From: Thermoanaerobaculia bacterium
Lineage (GTDB): Bacteria > Acidobacteriota > Thermoanaerobaculia > Multivoradales > J023
Length of the DNA: 64,000 nt
Direction: 5' to 3'
NCBI GenBank assembly: GCA_030431255.1
Contig: JAUIJL010000011.1
Span: 1-64,000 of the forward strand
Program-made: the position numbers and the translations under genes
Shown here: positions 8,504 to 17,203 of the stretch, in pieces
Layout: every line of letters begins with the position of its first letter
Numbering within the stretch: the first letter of the stretch is position 1
Notes under the pieces: generated by a model
Told to the model about the DNA's origin: nothing
Database searches by the model: none
The model's input: the letters and a program-made list of their open reading frames with translations, nothing else

Positions 8504-9241
8504 ATGATTCGAAGCTTGGTCGTTTTTTCCATCCTCTTGTGCGTCAAGACACTGGCCCGCGTGTTCTATCGATTCGACCCGCTGTGGTTGAGATCGGTGA
8601 GCGACGATCAGTGGGACGAGATGAGGCTGATCGTCGTGCTCCATCACACGAGCCTGTTGGACGTGCTGTATTTCGGCTTGATCCCCAACCGTGTGCTGTG
8701 GCGACTGGCCACTCGCGGGGTTGCCCCGGCGGCCTCGGTGACCCTAGAGCGGCCGATCGTCGGATTGGCGTATCGCACGATGGTCAAGACCGTGGTGTCG
8801 GTGACTCGCAAGCGGGATCACACTTGGCAGCAGCTCATGGAGCAGATCGGCCCCGACGCGATGGTGATCATCGCCCCCGAGGGACGCCTGATGCGCGGAA
8901 ACGGTCTGGATAAGAAGGGCCGGCCGATGACCATTCGCGGCGGGGTGGTGGACATCCTCCGGGCGGTCGGTGACGGCAAGATGCTGATGATCTACAGCGG
9001 GGGTCTGCACCACATCCAAATTCCGGGGCAAAAAAGACTGCCCCGCATCTTCAAAACCGTGCACGCTCGCTTCGAGATGTTGGACGTCGAAGCCTACAAC
9101 CGAGATCTTCTGGAGCGCTTCGGTGAGCAGGGCTTTCGCCAGGCCGTCATCGACGATTTGGGCCGGCTGAAGGCCGAGCACTGCCCGCCGACCGGATTCC
9201 CCGAAGATCAATATTGGTCTCTCGAACCGGAAGCTTTTTGA
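8504..9241 (+). CDS. PlsC-like acyltransferase
   Basis: The 245-residue protein has an N-terminal hydrophobic segment, the catalytic H-x4-D motif (H48-TSLL-D53 in LHHTSLLDVLYFG) and the later IIAPEGRLMR block, which corresponds to the EGT/EGR phosphate-binding motif. These match 1-acylglycerol-3-phosphate acyltransferases and relatives that move acyl chains onto lysophospholipids at the inner membrane. The sequence is diverged from textbook PlsC, so the acceptor is uncertain. Confidence 0.75.
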   Translation: MIRSLVVFSILLCVKTLARVFYRFDPLWLRSVSDDQWDEMRLIVVLHHTSLLDVLYFGLIPNRVLWRLATRGVAPAASVTLERPIVGLAYRTMVKTVVSVTRKRDHTWQQLMEQIGPDAMVIIAPEGRLMRGNGLDKKGRPMTIRGGVVDILRAVGDGKMLMIYSGGLHHIQIPGQKRLPRIFKTVHARFEMLDVEAYNRDLLERFGEQGFRQAVIDDLGRLKAEHCPPTGFPEDQYWSLEPEAF

Positions 9242-9244
9242 GGA

Positions 9245-11914
9245 TCAGCCGGCCGGCTCGGTATTGACGATCGGCGCGCGGGGCGCGTCGTGGGCTCGTA
9301 CCAATTCCTTGAATGTTGGGGTGTCCCACAGTGGTGCCCATTTCGGGTCGAGCTGCATCAGCGGCACGGAGATTTCGGCGGGAAAATCCAACAGCTGATC
9401 GAGGATCTCGATCGCCTCGTCGTGCTCCTGGAGCTGAGTGAGGGTGGCGGCTAAGTTTTCGAGCATCTTGGCGCCGACCAAGGCGTCCTTGGAGACCGGC
9501 ACCAGCTCCGTGGCCTTGCGGGCATGGTAGAGGGCCTTCTCCCGCTCGCCGGAATCGGCGTAACACAATCCCAGAGCGGCGTGGAGCCGGACGTCTTGGG
9601 GATTGGCCGTGAGACTGCTCTTGAGCGGTCGCTGGGCCAGCTCGAGGAAGGTTTGGCTCACCCGCTTGCTACCCTCCAATCGCATGGCCTTTCCGCGCAA
9701 GAAGATCTTGGGCCAATAACCCGTGTCGTCGCCGAAGATGGTGGAGGTGGTTTGGTCGAGAATCTCCCGAGCTTTCTTGGGGTTGCCGGCCAGGATCTCA
9801 AAGTCGTGCCAGGCGACGATGGAGCTGGTGCTGCGTTGGTCGGGCATGGCCTCCAAGGTGGCCCGGGCGCTCTCCAGGTCGCCGTGCCACAGTAAGTAGT
9901 TCCTGGCTCGGCGTCGGTAGACCGCGGATTCATCGGGCGCCAGGCTCAGGGCCTGGGCGAAGTAGCGGTCCGCCTCTCGGTAGCGACGCATGGTCTGGTA
10001 GGTGATCGCCACCTCGGTGGCCAGCCAAGCACTTTCCGGATCGTTCTCCAGGGCTCGCAGCAAATACTCGGAGGCCTCCTGGAATCGTCCCTGCCGACGC
10101 ATGACGTAGGCGATGCCGCCCAGCACTTGGCTGTCGTTGGGCAACCCTTCCTCCGCCCGTTCGAAGGCGGCTAGGGCCGAGTCGAAGTCGCGATGACCCC
10201 AATAGTAGAAGTAGCCCAAAGCCCGATGACCTTGGGGCAGATCCGGATTGAGGGCCAAGGCGCGATCCGCCGCCCGTCGGGCTTCCGCCAGGCGATCCTC
10301 GGTGCGGTCCAACCGCAGCTGATACACAAAGGAGTGAATTTCCGAGAGCTCGGCCCAGGCGAGGGCAAATTCCGGATCCAACCGCACCGCCTCGCCGAAG
10401 CGCTCGACCGCCTGCTCCCAGTGGCGGGCGGACGGATCTCGGCGGCCCGCCAAATCCATGCCTTGGAGATAGGCGCGAAACGCTTCGAGGCTCTGGGTCG
10501 GGCGCTCGTTCATGGCCCGACGCTCGGGCTCGAGCAACACGATGTCCATCTGGCGAATCACCTCCACGGCGATTTGCGATTGCACCGCGAAGAGATCGTC
10601 GATCACCCGCTCGTAGGTTTCAGACCACAGATGGGCGCCGTCGGACACCCGAATCAGCCTGGGGGTGACCCGTACTCGACGACTGCCGTTGTCTTCGGTG
10701 GGGTCCCAACGAACGGTTCCCGTCAACAGGTAGTCGGTGTCCGGCTCCTCGCCCACGGTGCGCCGGGAGATCACGCGCAGGGATTTGACCGAGGAGAGGT
10801 GGCTGGTGATCTCGTCGGTCACCCCGGCGGCGAAATATTGCTCTTCGTCAGGGCCCAAATTCTCGAATTGGGTGATGGCAATCGTTTTTGGAGCCTCGGC
10901 CGGCGTCTCGCCGACCAAGGATGAGACGGGATTCTGATCCCCTTGGAAGAGCCGTGGGATGCCCAGACCGGCCAGCAGCAGGAGACCGGCGCCGGCGGCG
11001 AGCCAGGCGATCCGGGATCGCGGTTTGCGAAATAAGGGTCGGGAGCGGGTCGGTAGCTCACCGGTGACGATTTCTCGCTGCAGCTCCGCCAGCTCGTTGC
11101 GCAGGTCCAAGGTGCTCTGGAATCGCCGTTTGAGATCTTTTTCCAGGCAGTGGCGAAGAATGCGCCCGAGGTGACGGGGCAGCTGAAAGTTGAGGCTGCT
11201 GACCGTCGGTGGATCGTCGCGCAAAATGGCGGAAGCGAGGTCGCCCCAGCTGGATCCTTGAAATGGACGCTCGCCGGTGACCATCTCGTAGAGGACGATG
11301 CCGAAGGAAAAGATGTCGGTGCGGTGATCGATCCGCCCGCCCTGGAGCTGCTCCGGAGACATATACGGCAGCGTGCCCAGCATCTGCCCTTCGCGGGTCA
11401 GGGTTTGGTCGTCCACCGGCTCTTCGGTGAACGGCTCCCCGCGTTTGGCCAAGCCGAAGTCGAGGACCTTAATCCAGCCCTCTTGGTTGACCATGATGTT
11501 GCCGGGTTTGACGTCTCGATGGATCACTCCCTTCTGGTGCGCGGCGTCGAGCGCGTCGGCGATTTGAAGGGCGTAGTGAAAGAACGTTTCGAGGGGCAGG
11601 CCGTCGTCGGGAATGCTGCGGGAGAGCGGAGCGCCTTCGATCCATTCCATGGTCAGGAAGACGATGCCGTCGTCTTCTTCCACGGAGAAAATGGTGACGA
11701 TATTGGGATGGCTCAACGAGGCGAGGGTTTGAGCCTCACGGCGCAGGCGTCGCAGCTGCTCGGGGTCCGACGCCAGGTGATCGGGTAGGGTCTTGAGCGC
11801 CACACGGCGCTGCAAGCGCGGGTCTTCTGCCTCGAAGACAGCGCCCATCCCGCCGGCAGCTAGCTGCCGGATCAGACGATAAGGTCCGATGTGGGATCGT
11901 TCGGGATCGCTCAT
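9245..11914 (-). CDS. Ser/Thr protein kinase with TolB-like and TPR regions
   Basis: 889 residues, starting at ATG 11914 with GAGGAG just upstream; an in-frame extension to about 13075 is antisense to the next gene and is rejected. The kinase domain spans about residues 10-285, with glycine loop AAGGMGAVFEA, Lys41, HRD at 132-134 and DFG at 152-154, so it should be active. A single membrane helix follows at about 302-321. Next is a TolB/CadC-like domain (IAITQFENLGPDEEQYFAAG ... DYLLTGTV ... GAHLWSETYE), then about ten TPR units to the end. This layout is common in Acidobacteria. The kinase faces the cytoplasm and the TPR region probably lies outside. The partner is unknown. Confidence 0.92.
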   Translation of the reverse strand: MSDPERSHIGPYRLIRQLAAGGMGAVFEAEDPRLQRRVALKTLPDHLASDPEQLRRLRREAQTLASLSHPNIVTIFSVEEDDGIVFLTMEWIEGAPLSRSIPDDGLPLETFFHYALQIADALDAAHQKGVIHRDVKPGNIMVNQEGWIKVLDFGLAKRGEPFTEEPVDDQTLTREGQMLGTLPYMSPEQLQGGRIDHRTDIFSFGIVLYEMVTGERPFQGSSWGDLASAILRDDPPTVSSLNFQLPRHLGRILRHCLEKDLKRRFQSTLDLRNELAELQREIVTGELPTRSRPLFRKPRSRIAWLAAGAGLLLLAGLGIPRLFQGDQNPVSSLVGETPAEAPKTIAITQFENLGPDEEQYFAAGVTDEITSHLSSVKSLRVISRRTVGEEPDTDYLLTGTVRWDPTEDNGSRRVRVTPRLIRVSDGAHLWSETYERVIDDLFAVQSQIAVEVIRQMDIVLLEPERRAMNERPTQSLEAFRAYLQGMDLAGRRDPSARHWEQAVERFGEAVRLDPEFALAWAELSEIHSFVYQLRLDRTEDRLAEARRAADRALALNPDLPQGHRALGYFYYWGHRDFDSALAAFERAEEGLPNDSQVLGGIAYVMRRQGRFQEASEYLLRALENDPESAWLATEVAITYQTMRRYREADRYFAQALSLAPDESAVYRRRARNYLLWHGDLESARATLEAMPDQRSTSSIVAWHDFEILAGNPKKAREILDQTTSTIFGDDTGYWPKIFLRGKAMRLEGSKRVSQTFLELAQRPLKSSLTANPQDVRLHAALGLCYADSGEREKALYHARKATELVPVSKDALVGAKMLENLAATLTQLQEHDEAIEILDQLLDFPAEISVPLMQLDPKWAPLWDTPTFKELVRAHDAPRAPIVNTEPAG

Positions 11915-12007
11915 TCGCTCCTCACGAGCCGATGATACCCCAGCAGAGGGTAATAGATTCCACCGCGAGCCCCCCTTCTCCGTTAGAATGCAGCCAAGGA
12001 ATGCTTG

Positions 12008-12937
12008 ATGGTTGAATCCACCGGTCTCAACGACTTTCTCGGGCTCTTCGAAGCCAAGACGCCGCTGGCGCTTCTCGTGGTCAAAGCACCGGCGGGATTC
12101 GTCACCGGGGCACTTGCGGACACCTATGAAGTCCGTCAAATGATTGAGGACGGGCCCATTCGCCGGGCTGAGGGAAAGCCCAGCTGCGGACGCTGGACCT
12201 CGATCGTCCAACTGAAAGACGACCCCTGGACCTGTGTGGTCTGGTCCGCGGGCCACGTGCCCCCGGAAGCGCAGGCGGGGCTCGGACTTTTCGCCCAGGA
12301 CTTGACCACCACCCTCGGAACCGACGCGTTGACCCTCTTGGTGTCCGTGCCGCATATTCGCAGCGCGGATGCCGTCTTGGACGACTCGTCCACGGGCTTT
12401 TGCCTCTATCGAGAGGGCGAGGTGGTGGAGCGCGCGGTGGTGTCCGCCGACGGGCGAATCCTGAGCTTCGAGTCCGAGGAACGGCAGGATTTGGAGAACG
12501 CGGACAGCGATCTCGAAATCTTGGAACGAGAGCTGGCGGATTTGGGCATTCGCCTGCCTCCTGGAGCACCGGATGCTTCGGGCGACGAAGCTTGGCTGTC
12601 GGTGGCCGACTTGGATTCGGACGAGATCGGTCGAGTGGATTTGGTGGAAGGGAATCTCAGGCTGCCGACGGAAGAAGAAACCCTCGATATGGTGCTCGAA
12701 GACGGGCCGTCCGGTCGCGAGCTGGTGCCGGCCGAAGCCGCTCCGGTCGAAGCTGCCGCGCCACTGCCGGATTCCGACCCTCAGGCGGGCCCGCAAGCCG
12801 AGACCGAAGACACGGAATCCGAAAGCGACCCCAACGACGATACCCGCGTGGTGATCCCCAAGTCGGCGGCTCGGCCCGAGCCCCAGGCCGGCCTTCTGAC
12901 GCGTTTGGGCGGCTGGGTCGGCAGACTCTTCCGCTGA
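12008..12937 (+). CDS. hypothetical acidic protein
   Basis: A 309-residue protein. Residues 1-180 look like a compact alpha/beta domain (FLGLFEAKTPLALLVVKAPA; DDPWTCVVWSAGHVPPEA; LLVSVPHIRSADAVLDDSST). The rest is a long Glu/Asp/Pro-rich linker ending in a short amphipathic helix (LLTRLGGWVGRLFR). The start is ATG 12008 with AAGGA upstream. It is divergent from the TolB/TPR kinase, sharing a short intergenic region. No family was recognised. Confidence 0.65.
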   Translation: MVESTGLNDFLGLFEAKTPLALLVVKAPAGFVTGALADTYEVRQMIEDGPIRRAEGKPSCGRWTSIVQLKDDPWTCVVWSAGHVPPEAQAGLGLFAQDLTTTLGTDALTLLVSVPHIRSADAVLDDSSTGFCLYREGEVVERAVVSADGRILSFESEERQDLENADSDLEILERELADLGIRLPPGAPDASGDEAWLSVADLDSDEIGRVDLVEGNLRLPTEEETLDMVLEDGPSGRELVPAEAAPVEAAAPLPDSDPQAGPQAETEDTESESDPNDDTRVVIPKSAARPEPQAGLLTRLGGWVGRLFR

Positions 12938-13003
12938 GGTGGAGGCGGTGAGCCGCACTCCTTGAGAATGTCGGGGCGTTGAGCCGCCCCTGCTTGAAAT
13001 TCC

Positions 13004-15571
13004 ATGAAACGAAGACCCTTCCCACTCTCCCTCTGCTTGGGACTGCTGCTCGGGCTGTGCCCCGCCTTGGCCCAAGACTCGTCAGATTCGTCCTCGTCAC
13101 CACCCCCGAAGCTCAAACCCTTCCTGCTGGGGGGCATTCAAACCCACGAGCTGGACCATCAACGGTGGATGGCGGCGTTGCACCAAGCGGGCATGAACGC
13201 CGTGCAGGTCACGGCCTACGCCTACCAAGGACCCTGGAATACCTCCAAGCTCTGGTACAACGAGCAAGAGCCGGCGGTGTTGAACGAAATCCGCACCGCG
13301 CGGCAAAACGGACTGCAGGTGGTCTTGGTGCTGCGGGTGGCCTTGGATCACAACGAGCCCGCCAATCGCTTCCTATGGCATGGGCTGACTTATCCGGAAT
13401 CCCGAGAGGCGACCCGTGAGTGGTTCCGGACCTACACGGACTTCGTGCTCAAGTGGGGGCGCATCGCCGAGCGGGAGGGGGTGGAGGTGCTGGGTATCGC
13501 CAGTGAGATGAATTCCCTGGCCGCGACCCTGCCGGTGGACGAAATCCCTCCTCTGGCCCAGTACTACCTCGATGACGGGGCCCAGCAACGGTTGCGAGAC
13601 CTGGTGGCAAGGTCGGAGCACCAATTTACCGACGAAGCGCGGCTGGGCATGGGAGCCGGCGATTTCAAGGTGTTGGACGACTTCTTGGTGGAGCGGAATC
13701 GGGCGGAGCGGTTGTGGGCCAGGGCCTACACCTTTGACGGCGCGGAGGATCGACCGGCGGCGATCAACCGGCGACGGGAGCTGCTCGAAGCCCTGTGGCG
13801 GGGTTTGGTGAAGGAGGTTCGAAAGATCTATTCGGGCCGCCTGACTTTGGCCGCCAACTTCGACAACTACCATGAGGTCGCCTTCTGGGATGCCCTCGAC
13901 TTCATCGGCATCAACGCCTACTTTCCCCTGCGGGCGACCCTGGAAACACCCCTGAGCAAAGAGGGATTGGTCTCGTCTTGGCGAGATATCTTTCGCGATA
14001 TCGACGCGTTTCGTGAGACCCACCAGCTCAGCCGGCCGGTCATTTTCACCGAGCTCGGCTATACCCGATATCAGGGGGTCACCATCGCTCCCTGGAGCTC
14101 CCAGGGTTTTATTCCCCTGTGGGATCCCGCCGGCGAGACGGAGAACGATCGAGCATTCTTCTGGGCGTCCCAGCCCATCGAGCCCGAGGAGCGCGCCTTG
14201 GCCGTGGAGGCCCTACATGAGGTCTGGCTCGACGGCGCCGGCTCGCTCGCCGGGGTTCTCTACTGGAAGCTGTCGTCCCGCCTGGATCTCCAACGCTACG
14301 AGCCGTTCATGCTCTACCTGGGGCAAGACGCCGAGGATCCCCTCTACGGAGCTTTCACCCGCTTCGCGCAAGGCGACATTCGCCCGCTGAGCCCTCTTCT
14401 GAGGACCTCGAGCTCGGAAATCGACCCGTATCTTCGGGCAGCGGACGCCGTCATTCGCGACGACCTCGGAGCGTTGAAAATCCTGGGCCAGGAGGCCTTG
14501 GCCACCCCGCCGCAGGGTCGACCGCCGCTGCTGCACCTGGCGGCTCGTTTGGGCCGATCCTCGGCGGTCCGGCAGCTGCTTGCCATCGGCTCTCGGCTCG
14601 ATCTGGCCGACGCGGCCGGCTTTCTGCCGATCCATTGGAGCTGTTATGCACCCGATCCGGAGGGGGTGAGCTCGTTGGTGCCGTCCGGGGAAGGACCTTG
14701 GCTGGACGAGCGTGGTGAGACGCCGTTGATGAAATGCGCTCGTCTCGACAACCACGCGGTGGCGAGGCGGCTGATCGAGCTGGGGGACGCTGTTCGAGCC
14801 CGCAACTTGGAAGGGCGTAGCGCCTTGCACCTGGCCGTGGATCAAGCCACGAAGACCACGGTCGATCTCTTGTTGGGGCACGGTAGCGACGTCGACGCCC
14901 GTGACGAGCGGGGCAACACGCCACTGCACGTGGCCGCCCGTCGGGGGGATGCGGAAATCGTCCGAGTGCTGGCTGAGCGCTCGAAGCGGCTCGCCAACCA
15001 AGAAGGCATTCGTCCAGTCCACGAAGCCGCCTTCCACGGCAAAGCGGACGTGTTCCAGCTGCTCTTCGAGCCGTCCAAGGCCACGGACTTAAACGCCGAG
15101 CAGCAGAGCTTGTTGCATTTCGCCGCCTTCGGTGGCGATCTGGACATCTTGCGGACCCTGCTACCGTTTTTTTCGTCGGTGGATCTGCCGGACGAGAACG
15201 GTTGGACGCCGCTTTTCTACGCGGTTCAAGACGGCCAAGTCGAGGCGGTGGGGCTGCTGCTCGAGCACGGGGCGTCCAGCCGATATCGCGCCGACGATCG
15301 CAGCACGCCGTTGCACCACGCCGGCAGCAGTGGGGTGTCCGGGGTCTTGCGCGAGATGCTCGAGCAGGAGGTCGACGTCGATCTGGTCGACGGTGACGGC
15401 AATACGGCCCTGCATCACGCCGCGGGCTGGGGAAGGTTGGACAACATCCGCATGCTGCTCGCAGCAGGCGCCGCCACCAACCTCCGCAACCGCAAGGGAG
15501 AAACACCCCTCGAGGTGGCCGTCGCCGCCGGCAGACATCGCGCGGCTGAGCTGTTGAGCGCTCCGGGTTAG
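13004..15571 (+). CDS. secreted GH113-like (beta/alpha)8 glycosidase fused to ankyrin repeats
   Basis: 855 residues. A signal peptide (LSLCLGLLLGLCPALAQ) precedes a TIM-barrel domain at about residues 35-450. Strand motifs resemble GH113/GH5-type enzymes: LGIASEMNSL with Glu168 as candidate acid/base and IFTELGYTRY with Glu350 as candidate nucleophile, plus DALDFIGINAYFPL. From about residue 475 to the end lie roughly ten ankyrin repeats (for example GRSALHLAVDQA, GNTPLHVAARRGD, GWTPLFYAVQDG). The gene overlaps nothing and lies 8 bp before the PPK2-like pair. Family GH113 contains beta-mannanases, but the substrate here is unproven. An ankyrin domain on a secreted glycosidase is unusual. Confidence 0.8.
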   Translation: MKRRPFPLSLCLGLLLGLCPALAQDSSDSSSSPPPKLKPFLLGGIQTHELDHQRWMAALHQAGMNAVQVTAYAYQGPWNTSKLWYNEQEPAVLNEIRTARQNGLQVVLVLRVALDHNEPANRFLWHGLTYPESREATREWFRTYTDFVLKWGRIAEREGVEVLGIASEMNSLAATLPVDEIPPLAQYYLDDGAQQRLRDLVARSEHQFTDEARLGMGAGDFKVLDDFLVERNRAERLWARAYTFDGAEDRPAAINRRRELLEALWRGLVKEVRKIYSGRLTLAANFDNYHEVAFWDALDFIGINAYFPLRATLETPLSKEGLVSSWRDIFRDIDAFRETHQLSRPVIFTELGYTRYQGVTIAPWSSQGFIPLWDPAGETENDRAFFWASQPIEPEERALAVEALHEVWLDGAGSLAGVLYWKLSSRLDLQRYEPFMLYLGQDAEDPLYGAFTRFAQGDIRPLSPLLRTSSSEIDPYLRAADAVIRDDLGALKILGQEALATPPQGRPPLLHLAARLGRSSAVRQLLAIGSRLDLADAAGFLPIHWSCYAPDPEGVSSLVPSGEGPWLDERGETPLMKCARLDNHAVARRLIELGDAVRARNLEGRSALHLAVDQATKTTVDLLLGHGSDVDARDERGNTPLHVAARRGDAEIVRVLAERSKRLANQEGIRPVHEAAFHGKADVFQLLFEPSKATDLNAEQQSLLHFAAFGGDLDILRTLLPFFSSVDLPDENGWTPLFYAVQDGQVEAVGLLLEHGASSRYRADDRSTPLHHAGSSGVSGVLREMLEQEVDVDLVDGDGNTALHHAAGWGRLDNIRMLLAAGAATNLRNRKGETPLEVAVAAGRHRAAELLSAPG

Positions 15572-15579
15572 AATTCGGC

Positions 15580-16389
15580 ATGCTCGAGCAGATCGATCTC
15601 AGTCGAAAATCGTCCAAAGCGGATTACAAAAAACGCTTGCCGGTTCTACAGAGCCGGCTCCACCAACTACAGCGAGCGTGTTGGCAGCACGGGGTGTCCA
15701 GCCTACTCGTTCTCGACGGCTGGACCGCTTCGGGCAAAGACAGCTCGATCCAAAAGCTCACCGAGCGCTTGGAGCCCCGAGGATTCCAGCTGCACACGAT
15801 CGTCGCCCCCAGAACCCTGGAACGGCAGATGCCCTGGTTGTGGCGCTTCTGGAATAAGGTGCCGGACTACGGCCAAATGGCGATCTTTCGCCGCAGCTGG
15901 AATCGGCGGGTGCTCGTCGAGCGGGTGGAAGGCGAGGTGAGCGAGGCCCAATGGCGACGCGCTTACCAGGACATCGCGTCGTTCGAGCGCACCTTAGCCG
16001 AGGACCGCTACGAGATTGTGAAATTTTTCCTGCATATCGACCGCCGGGAGCAGGCCACACGACTGGAAAAGTGGCGTGATGACCACAGCGCCGCCTGGCG
16101 GGTGAAGTCCGAGCCGATCGACGCCTTGCATTACGACGCTTACCTGGAAGCCGCCGAGCAGATGCTCGAGCGCACGGAAGCGGAATGGGCTCCGTGGTTT
16201 ATCGTCGAAGCCACGGACAAGCGATGGGCGAGGTTGAAGATTTTCGAAATCGCCATCCGTCGGCTCGAAGAGGGGCTTGAAAAACGGGGATATGAAGTGC
16301 CGGCTCCCTATGAGCCCCATCACCCTCTAGATGACGAGCCTCCGCCGGAAGGCTCCCGGCCGGGCGGCTTCTCCGGGGAGACCGCCTGA
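15580..16389 (+). CDS. PPK2-family protein with altered nucleotide-binding motifs
   Basis: 269 residues of PPK2 fold: LLVLDGWTASGKDSSIQKL (residues 42-60), LEPRGFQ, the lid-like RRSWNRRVLVERVEG and a C-terminal WFIVEATDKRWARLKIFEI. PPK2 enzymes move phosphate between polyphosphate and nucleotides. In the Walker A motif the usual GxDxxGKG reads GWTASGKD, and the usual DRSWY block reads RRSWNRR. The acidic residue in each motif is therefore missing. The gene ends by sharing one base with the intact PPK2 gene downstream. The pair looks like a two-domain (class II) PPK2 split in two, in which the N-terminal half is regulatory. Confidence 0.82.
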   Translation: MLEQIDLSRKSSKADYKKRLPVLQSRLHQLQRACWQHGVSSLLVLDGWTASGKDSSIQKLTERLEPRGFQLHTIVAPRTLERQMPWLWRFWNKVPDYGQMAIFRRSWNRRVLVERVEGEVSEAQWRRAYQDIASFERTLAEDRYEIVKFFLHIDRREQATRLEKWRDDHSAAWRVKSEPIDALHYDAYLEAAEQMLERTEAEWAPWFIVEATDKRWARLKIFEIAIRRLEEGLEKRGYEVPAPYEPHHPLDDEPPPEGSRPGGFSGETA

Positions 16390-17111
16390 TGCTCCACACC
16401 CTCGACCTCAGCCTGGAGCTGGACCGGGCCACATACAAGAAGGAATTGCTCGATGATCAGCTTCGGCTGCGGGAGCTGGCGCTGCAGTGCTACCGAGAGC
16501 GGCAATCCGTGGTGTTGGTCTTCGAAGGTTGGGACGCCGCCGGCAAGGGCGGCAGCATCCGTCGGCTGACCGCCAAGCTCGACCCGCGGGGTTATCACGT
16601 CTACGCCATCGCCGCTCCCGTGCAGGGCAAGCACCGTCACTACCTATGGCGCTTTTGGCGACGCCTGCTTCCCGCGGACGAGCGGCAGCTCCAGATCTTC
16701 GATCGCAGCTGGTACGGCCGGGTGCTGGTGGAGCGGGTCGAGGGATTCGCCTCGGAGCCGGAGTGGAAACGGGCCTATCGGGAGATCAACGACTTCGAGC
16801 GGCAGCTGGCGGATTCCGGGGTCGTGATCGTCAAATACTTCTTCCACATCGACAAAGACGAGCAGCTGCGTCGATTCGAGGCCCGCAAGACCACGCCCCA
16901 CAAACGTTGGAAGCTCACCGACGAAGACTTCCGCAATCGGGATAAGTGGGACGCCTACGAGGTCGCAATCGAGGAAATGCTGGTTCGCACCAGCACCCAC
17001 ACGGCTCCTTGGACCCTGGTCGAGGCCAACGACAAACGCCATGCACGGGTGAAATGCTTGCGGCATCTGGTGGAGGTGCTCGAGGAGCGCCTTGCAGACG
17101 TCCCGAGTTGA
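16389..17111 (+). CDS. ppk2: polyphosphate kinase 2 family, intact motifs
   Basis: 240 residues with a canonical Walker A (VFEGWDAAGKGGSIRRL, residues 45-60), LDPRGY, WRFWRRLLPADE, the Walker B-like DRSWYGRVLVERVEG (105-119) and the C-terminal TLVEANDKRHARVKCLRHL. All PPK2 catalytic residues I can place are present. The TGATG overlap with the preceding PPK2-like gene indicates coupled translation. Reaction direction and nucleotide preference (ADP, GDP or AMP) cannot be set from sequence alone, although adjacency to the degenerate partner suggests the class II architecture described for AMP-phosphorylating enzymes. Confidence 0.9.
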   Translation: MLHTLDLSLELDRATYKKELLDDQLRLRELALQCYRERQSVVLVFEGWDAAGKGGSIRRLTAKLDPRGYHVYAIAAPVQGKHRHYLWRFWRRLLPADERQLQIFDRSWYGRVLVERVEGFASEPEWKRAYREINDFERQLADSGVVIVKYFFHIDKDEQLRRFEARKTTPHKRWKLTDEDFRNRDKWDAYEVAIEEMLVRTSTHTAPWTLVEANDKRHARVKCLRHLVEVLEERLADVPS

Positions 17112-17203
17112 GTTAGCTAGGGGATTCGAGAATCCCAGACTGCCGTCGACGAATGAAGCCTCGACCCGGAATCGAAGGGTCCAGGTCGAGGCTCTCCGGT
17201 TGC

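Noticed and set aside
11915-13075. Long N-terminal extension of the TolB/TPR kinase
   Set aside because: It is antisense to a better-supported gene (12008-12937), lacks domain features, and the inner ATG at 11914 has a good ribosome site directly before the kinase domain.
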